From NCBI GenBank assembly GCA_038373885.1, contig JAWZYV010014451.1, positions 1,302,001 through 1,366,000 of the forward strand: a DNA stretch of 64,000 nt, read 5' to 3'. The DNA comes from Cheiracanthium punctorium (taxonomy: Eukaryota > Arthropoda > Arachnida > Araneae > Cheiracanthiidae). The notes beneath the pieces are model-generated. The model was not told the DNA's origin. It worked only from the letters and a program-made list of their open reading frames with translations, and ran no database searches. The position numbers were made by a program, and so were the translations under genes. This document shows, one piece after another, positions 57,515-64,000 of this stretch (the first letter of the stretch is position 1; each line of letters begins with the position of its first letter).

Positions 57515-59501
57515 TTATTTACGCAAAAATAAATTTAGAATAGATTTTTTATTTATTTTTATTAATTTCATTATTTAACTCCTGAGCATTGATACACTGT
57601 TAATAGAAACAGTGCAACATTTCAGCTTACAGTGGTGTTAAACCAGCCTTAACTTTTCTTTGGAGAGACGTTGAACCACGATTTAGTTATATTGGTCAGT
57701 TTAATTATACGAAATCATGATTCACCGTTTCTCCATAGATAGGTGCAACTAATTTAGCTCGTTTTATGATGAAATGTTAACTAGTTCTATTAACAGCGAA
57801 TACTTACTGTGTCATTCTTTAAATTCCAATATATTTACGATATTACATATGTGTAAAAATATTAACGTTAAACTAGCCTGTTTTTTGATTAAGAAAACTT
57901 CGGCTCGTTTACGCATGAATCAGGCCTGCTTTGAATTTATAAAAATAAACGTCTGGGTTTTTGTTTTTTGTTTTTGTGGGGGGGTTTTCTTGGAGAGGAG
58001 AATACCGACTTTTTCGAAAATTATTCGCCTTTATTTTTCTCAAAAACGAAGTAAAACGACCGGAATCGGTAAAAGAGCGATGCACAAAAGACATCAAAAT
58101 AAAACTGCAGCAAGTGCCCTTCTGAACATGTCACCCCTTTCCTGAGAAGAATCGTTTTACTTGCCGCCCTGAAGCTGACAGTATATAATGCGAATTCCTA
58201 AAGGAAATCCCCTTTATAAGCATACTAGCAGAATCACCCGTCGTTGGCGTGTTAGTATGTTATGCAGGCAGATTTTTAAAAAGCCTGAATTTTCGTTGCG
58301 TTGTAGGAGTACAAAGAATAGAATCAATAAATTGGCAAAAGTACAGAAAACAAAGCTATAGCTTCTGAGTACTGTTCAGAGATTACAGATTAGAGAGTAG
58401 CAAAGGTCTGAGTGAAGTTGTTAAATCATTTTATTTTGAAGATTAACGGTTTATTTTAGTGGAAAGAGCTTTTAAAGTCAAGAGGTCATTCCTGGCCTGT
58501 AACTTAATTTTGTTTGAATCACAGTAGATATTTTAATATTATGCCTCGGGAGAATTTTGAACATTAATTTATTAGCTTTTTTTTTTACTATGTACTTTTA
58601 CGAACTATTATTTTAATGGACTGCTTGGATTGAAAGAGAAAAGGGAAACAGTCACCCTCCCTGGTCTGTTACCAAAACTTATCAGGCTAGAAAAGCGCAA
58701 GCCCATGCACTCATTCAATTTCTACAATAAAACTGCAGTCAGCAAACTAGCATTCCGATACTGTGTTCCAATAGCAACTGTGACATGAAAAGGGAAAATC
58801 TTTCTTACACTTAACATATCTGTTTCGTAATGCTCCGTCACATTGTGACTCCAATAGCAAAAGTCTCATAGTATCGAATTTCGCAGAGAGCTGTCGTAGC
58901 ATATGAACTAGGACATCAAAATGATGAAACGTTTTTATACAAAATATATGATTTGCATTTATCTGTTGCTCTTCCAGTCTAATTCCAAAGGTTTCCCAGT
59001 ATTTAGTTTTGCAAATAGCATAGCACTGCTAAACGGTATGTCATTTCCTGCACTAACTAAAATTAGTTCAAGTTACTGCAGCAAGTTACTTCACCCGTTT
59101 TATTGGCCCCAACGTTGTTGTCTTCACCCACAACTGTCTTTTAAACTTTTAGTGCTGTTGTATATTCGTGTGACTAAATTTTTTGAGAATCTTAATTTTC
59201 TTCTTTATAAGAAGATCTTCACAACTGATCAAGATCAAATTTTGAAAAAAATGTCTGAATACTTGTATGAAGCTTAAATTATAAACTCTAGACTGTGTGT
59301 GTGTGAAACACATATGTGACTAGTATTCAACATAAAAATATACCACTTTTGTAAGGTTACTAAGGGAAAGATAATGGAAACGCGATTTTTGAGTGATAGT
59401 TCTTTTTCAAACGAGAGATTTCATTTGCAATTTGTTATTGATGGTTAACACTGATAGCTCATGATATAACTATAAAAGAGTTTGTTTTACATATCTTCGT
59501 T
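57515..59501. other. AT-rich stretch without genes
   Basis: No gene recognised. Two frames of 118-123 codons (57774-58145 and 58921-59277) lack any familiar motif. The second starts with a hydrophobic stretch (YMICIYLLLF) that resembles a signal peptide only superficially. Confidence 0.35.
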
Positions 59502-59785
59502 AAGTACTCCGCGATAACAAACTTACAATCCTTCTAAGACAGACCATTCACTAGAAGATACATCTATCCGTTTAAATACCATGTTTTTGTAAGTATATTA
59601 GTAAGTAATAAACTTATAATACTTCTAAGCTCGACCATTTATTAGAAGATTCATCTATACGTTTAAATACCATGTTTTTGTAAATATATTAAGTAAGTAA
59701 CAAACTTATAATACTTCTAAGATCGAGAAGTCTATTAGAAGATTCATCTATCCGTTCAAATACCATGGTTTTGTAAGTATGTATT
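59502..59785 (+). repeat. Tandem repeat, three units of about 91 bp
   Basis: Units begin at about 59515, 59607 and 59698 with TAACAAACTTATAATACTTC. Each contains TTAGAAGATTCATCTATCCG and AAATACCATGTTTTTGTAAG. The third unit ends in ATACCATGGTTTTGTAAGTA. No gene is embedded. Confidence 0.85.
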
Positions 59786-60337
59786 TTCGCATACCATGGA
59801 TTAATATTATAAAATATAATTAGAAGTAGATCATTCTTTCTTGTACATTCTTACTTTGCAATATTTTATAAAAGTACCTTTCACTTATTTTTTCATCCTA
59901 AACGTCTAAGTATCCTTTGTTATTATCATTTCTATTTTGAAAAGTAATTTGTTTATATGAAACTCAAACAGAATATCGCATTCCTGAAGTCAAAGTTCGA
60001 ATACATATCTTATTTTATGCCTTTTTATGCATCCCTGAGCGTATTTCTGAAAATCCAGCGCACATTTCACATTCAACAAAACTACAAATTGTTATACATT
60101 TTAACACGAAATTCTCGTTCAAAACCTATTTTTGAAGAGAACTTCAATACGAATTACTTGAAATCCGTCAGCAGCTAGGACATTAATCAGGAAGGACGAA
60201 CCGATATTGGTTCCCTGTTGGCTTTGTATTTTATGTATTTTTGCCTGGATGTTTTTTACTTCGAGTTAAAAAAAATTGCCGTAGTCGCGATCGTTGATAT
60301 TCTGTTAATCTTAGGAGGACTGGGATGTCATGTCGTA
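59786..60337. other. AT-rich stretch without genes
   Basis: Nothing gene-like. The 73-codon frame at 59957-60178 has no recognised motif. Confidence 0.4.
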
Positions 60338-60841
60338 TTTTCGTGTATCAGTATTTTGTCTAGCCGAACTAATGAAGCTAATTGAAAGTTGGAATACACT
60401 TGAGCTTAGTAACATGCAAGGCCTCCGATCAAGGCCCTCCCCATCCTAGGCAGATACCCCTTGTGCAGGTTAGCCTTAGGACAATTCAGTTCAGTTTTAA
60501 CATGGGTGCTTTATTATATAGCATTTTCTAAAAGTCATAATCTGTGGGGTGGCGAGGGGGCGTTCTTTTCACATATCCCATGTAATCTGAAAAAAAAAAG
60601 ATATCCATAAAATTCTTCCTATAAAATACAACACTCATGAATACCTCAAAAATAAATTTCGGGAAATTTTTAATAGCCTCCTCTGAGGAGGATGTTAAAA
60701 AGAAGTAGCACGGCCATCTTTCATGAAAGGCAAAAAATATTATCAATAAAATTATTTCTTTATAGTATAAAAAATATGAATTATATTTAGGCACAACTTA
60801 TTTGTAGTTAAAAATTTGTTAAAATTTTATTTGTTTATAAA
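60338..60841 (+). mobile_element. Decayed copy of the mariner-type MITE, ends lost
   Basis: Colinear in the same orientation with the interior of 61035-61532: CTTTTCACATATCCCATGTA, AAATTCTTCCTATAAAATAC, CCTCTGAGGAGGATGTTA and GGCCATCTTTCATGAAAGGC all have close counterparts. The TIRs are not recognisable, so this copy is older or was truncated. Confidence 0.7.
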
Positions 60842-61034
60842 ACAACATTAATTTATGTTAATTTATGGTCCCCTAGTAAATTTTGATTAGTACAACACTA
60901 CTGTTAAATTAAAATTCTGGTGTGCGAAAAATATTTTTCATGGTGAAAGATTGTATTCATAAAAGTCAACGACAGAAGGCAATGCAATAATTAAAGCACG
61001 CAAAAAAATACAAATTAAGACAGGTGAAAAAGTA

Positions 61035-61532
61035 TTGGGTTGGCAACAAAGTAATTGCGTTTTTCCGTATGTCAATATTTCGCCTGGCCAAAACTACTGA
61101 AGTTAATTATGCAAAATTTGGCACGTACGTGAGTTCTTCAACATAAGTGCTAGATCAGAGAGCATTTTCCAAAATTCGTAATCTTAGGGGGGTAAGGGGC
61201 CAAAAAGTTCTTTTCACATATCCCGCGTGATCTCAAATAAAAATAGAGATATCCGTGAAATTCTTTCTGTAAAATACAGCAGTCACGAATACCTAAAAAT
61301 TAATTTCAGGACATTTTTAATATTTCCTCTAAGGAGGATAGAAGCGAAAAAAGGAGGAGAGTGGCCATCTTTTATGGACGAAAAAAAATACTGCCAGTGA
61401 AATTCTTACTTTAAAATGTAACAAATATGAATCATATGTTCAGGCACAGCTTACCTGTAATTAAAAACTTGTTGAAAACTTATTTGCTTGAATTTTACAC
61501 AAGAAAACGCAATTACTTTGTTGCCAACCCAA
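61035..61532 (+). mobile_element. Mariner-type MITE, 498 bp, TA target
   Basis: TTGGGTTGGCAACAAAGTAA at the left is inverted exactly at the right end, and the arms stay identical for about 29 bases. TA flanks both ends (61033-61034 and 61533-61534). These are classical mariner ends (TTGGGTTGGCAAC...AAGTAATTGCG). The interior carries no transposase, so it must have been moved in trans. The near-identity of its TIRs suggests it is one of the younger elements here. Confidence 0.9.
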
Positions 61533-61534
61533 TA

Positions 61535-62599
61535 TATTAATTTCTGGAAGATTTGTTTAAACGATGAAACCAATATCGATACTCTGGTGGCTTTTTATCG
61601 AATATAGTTTAACCTTAAATACCTTTTGCTTATCTTATTAAAACATCTCCCTTTGCACTAAATGTATATAAGTTTGTTGTTGAACAACTGTACTATAAAC
61701 TGTAAGAACATAAACATTCACTCTGTTTCAAGAACTCCAGTTTCCAGGAAAATTATAAGTTTATGCCTACTAAAAGAATGTTAAAAACTCTTAACATTAG
61801 TTAAAAAGGAAGATGACAATTTAATTGAAGCAATGATAGTTTTTAACACTTTCCAACTAAGTTGAGAAGTGTTAAAGATTTCGATTTGTCTATCTGTCTG
61901 TCCGTCCATATTTTAAAAGTCTAAGTCTATTGATCTCTACTAAATTTATATATGCTATGACTATATACTGTATCACTGTGTTCATATTGAAACTTGTGCA
62001 TCTAGCGTTTATAGTCCTTTCATTGAACCACTCAAAATAATTTCAATACATTATGTTCTAAGGATAGACATTGTTACAATATATTTCAGAGGCGTTACCT
62101 AGAGTAATGAAGGCGTAAATCTATTTCAAAGAAATCTAAATTAATATATGATGCTGAGGTTTATAAAATTTACAGTATTTTCGAGGGTTATAGCGCAAAT
62201 AAGCGGCAGTTTACAATCAAATCGTTCCACATGATTTATCTTTCTTGCTTCCATTCGTCCTATTTATTACAGGAGATCAATAACGGTTTTCAGAAAAATT
62301 ATGCAGAAACTCATAAAAAACGAAAAGTATGAAGCATTTTCTTATTTTGAATACGTACCAAAGTACTACATATTAAAAACGTATCATAATCCATGCATTC
62401 GGTTATTCTACAGTCAGTCTAGTACAATTTTTCCAGACAAATATCCTGAATCATCCTCTCCCAATGTGGAATATAATGAGTCGTTTTCTACCACAGTTCC
62501 TTCCTCTTTCAGGTGATAGTGAAATTCGGCTGTTACCCCAACGTCTGTAAAAAAAAAAAAATCCCTAACTGCATGCTTCATTTTATGTATGTAGCCTTT
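61535..62599. other. AT-rich stretch without genes
   Basis: No gene is seen. TTGTCTATCTGTCTGTCCGT at 61887 is a short degenerate (TCTG)n run. The frame at 62301-62516 has no recognised motif and may be upstream flank or decayed part of the element below. Confidence 0.35.
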
Positions 62600-62905
62600 C
62601 CATAATGCTAGGAGAGCTGTGGTATTCTTGGAAGATCATATTGTACCAGTTTTACCAGACCTGACAACTCACCGGGCATGAATCTTATCGAATATTTGTG
62701 AGAGATAAGAAAGAATAGTCAAGCAAATGAGCACAACTAAACGCCAACTAACAGAAAAATTAATAAATTGTTTTGCATCACAATACTGCAATCAAAGGAA
62801 GTATATAGAAAGTATGCTTAGCCGTTGAGTGGTATTGAAGGCGTTATAGAGGCAAAAAGAAATGTCTAAATAAGTATTAAAAGACAAAATATAAGAGCAC
62901 CACTA
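62600..62905 (+). pseudogene. Decayed Tc1-like transposase, C-terminal remnant
   Basis: NARRAVVFLEDHIVPVLP (62604-62657) corresponds to the Tc1 block D-N-A-R-P-H ... V-L-P-W-P, with the second catalytic Asp lost (HNA in place of DNA). After a frameshift, PGMNLIEYL (62672-62698) matches the S-P-D-x-N-P-I-E-x-x-W block that holds the third catalytic residue, here Glu, followed at once by a stop. SMLSR near 62810 and KKKCLNKY near 62860 resemble the S-M-P-R-R ... K-G-G-x-T-x-Y end of Tc1 proteins. Frameshifts and stops make it non-functional. Upstream parts and TIRs were not identified. Confidence 0.65.
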
Positions 62906-64000
62906 AGAAAATTAAAATAACAGACCGGTATCGGCATGCATGACATGCCGTAGTCAGTGCTATGCTCTGTCTGTGTATGGAAAAAGTTGGTATTCAGGAT
63001 AGTATTTACGAGGACCAATAGGAAAGCAGGAATTCAGAAGTAGGTTTTATTAGGCCAATAGGAAAGCAGTAAATTAAAGTAACTGAAAACAGAGGAATTT
63101 CCAACATTGAGAAAGGGGCCATCATCTGCACCAAGTTACGTTTTCGTGCTAATTAAAAGAAATGTCACCAAATACTGCCTGACATTCTTATAGCTTCTAT
63201 TTTTTACACTATTTTCTTTAATTTTATAAACATTTTTAGCTGAAAATAGTTAAGGAATATTAAATAAATAAAAATGAAACATTTATCCTATTCAAAAAGT
63301 ATTTTTCTAATTTTTTTCTAACTAAAGTACAAAAATAACATTTCTTGTGACTGTCCTTAGTAATTTGGCCACTCACTACATACTTTACCTGCATTTACAC
63401 TAATATTGTCTTCTTTATAAAGACTAATTAACATTCCCATTAAATAACACAAAGGTTTGATAATTTCTCGACAAATATAGGGATATCGCCAAGCTGTTTT
63501 CAGTTTTGGGGGCTAATATTTTGGTTCAAAATTTGGTAATAAATTGCCAAAATCGGCCAATCTTGGCCGCTTTTGACATACCACTATACCACCGTTATCT
63601 AGAATCTTCTCACTTTTATTTATACTGCATTAAAAGTCATTCGACGTTTCGTCTTAGACAACTCTATCAGCAAAAAACAGCGCCTGAAATTAATAGCACT
63701 CTAGTGCTAAAAAGGCGCATTTCGGAATTTTACCTTTTCAAATATTCAAACAAAATTAATCTTTTTAAAAAAAAAAAACCTTTCCGAGAAGCATCTTTCT
63801 TTGCCCCGTACCAAATAATCATTACATATGTTCCTTTGCACATAAACGGTGAGCTCCTTCATAACTCATCTTCCACTTTAACCATCACTTAAATAATAAT
63901 CCAAACAACAAAACTAACTCAATTATTCATAAACTTCGGCTCGTTAAAAGAGAAAAAATACAATAATGCTTCAATTTATTCCAAATTCACACTCTCAGAT
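62906..64000. other. AT-rich stretch without genes
   Basis: No gene recognised. AGGCCAATAGGAAAGCAG-like blocks repeat at about 63013-63030 and 63053-63070. The 128-codon frame at 63506-63892 matches nothing I know and has the composition of its surroundings. Confidence 0.35.

Noticed and set aside
58921..59277. 118-codon frame with a possible signal peptide
   Set aside because: The hydrophobic start is typical of T-rich non-coding DNA and the remainder has no recognisable fold or cysteine pattern.
59502..59785. CRISPR-like array
   Set aside because: Whole 91-bp units are repeated without unique spacers; this is a plain tandem repeat in a eukaryotic setting.
1..64000. A new defence, biosynthetic or other multi-gene system
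   Set aside because: I looked for clustered coding sequences on both strands and found none. The interesting structure here is the nesting and foldback architecture of mobile elements.

Overview
The window looks like a piece of an AT-rich animal genome, most plausibly an arthropod and possibly a chelicerate. This guess rests on tRNA-headed SINEs, mariner/Tc1, hAT, PIF/Harbinger-type and TTAA-type transposon remains, and the absence of any bacterial gene organisation. The species assignment is inference. I found no host gene. Every open reading frame is short (146 codons at most), and those I examined lie in repeats, are shadows, or show no recognisable domain or splice structure. The window reads as intergenic or deep intronic DNA.

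What can be annotated is almost all mobile-element sediment. (1) Three SINE families carry tRNA-like heads or their remains: family A (11.5, 37.4, 47.0 kb), family B with two kinds of 3' tail (17.4, 31.1, 36.0, 56.0 kb) and family C (0.4, 4.2, 4.8 kb). Several have clear target-site duplications (TSDs). (2) Short DNA elements with terminal inverted repeats (TIRs) include TTAA-flanked CCC...GGG elements of piggyBac type (14.9, 15.3, 17.0, 36.9, 56.2 kb), PIF/Harbinger-type elements (16.2 and 18.8 kb, opposite orientations), CAGGGTGATTC elements with TA targets (19.9, 45.8, 49.9 kb), a mariner-type deletion derivative (61.0 kb, decayed relative at 60.3 kb) and an hAT-type element (54.8-57.5 kb). 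(3) Three dead transposase remnants occur: 7.0-7.7 kb (Tc1/mariner-like), 35.2-35.8 kb (mariner) and 62.6-62.9 kb (Tc1-like). (4) Local duplications and satellites lie at 4.1-5.2, 42.6-43.6, 46.5-47.4, 53.3-53.9 and 59.5-59.8 kb.

The most informative region is 54.8-57.5 kb, a four-level nest. An hAT-type shell contains an element with internal tandem units; this contains a SINE; the SINE contains a TTAA element, much of which is a large hairpin. A second copy of the SINE at 31.2 kb preserves the unoccupied TTAA site. A second nest at 36.9-37.6 kb has a TTAA element split by a small TIR element (4-bp TSD) and a SINE (14-bp TSD). Removing both inserts gives 278 bp, against 279 bp for the sister copy at 17.0 kb.

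Between these landmarks lie long stretches (about 20.5-27.6, 37.6-42.5 and 57.5-59.5 kb among others) of AT-rich sequence in which I see no gene or recognisable element. All alignments were done by eye. Boundaries are accurate to a few bases where TSDs are given and to tens of bases elsewhere.
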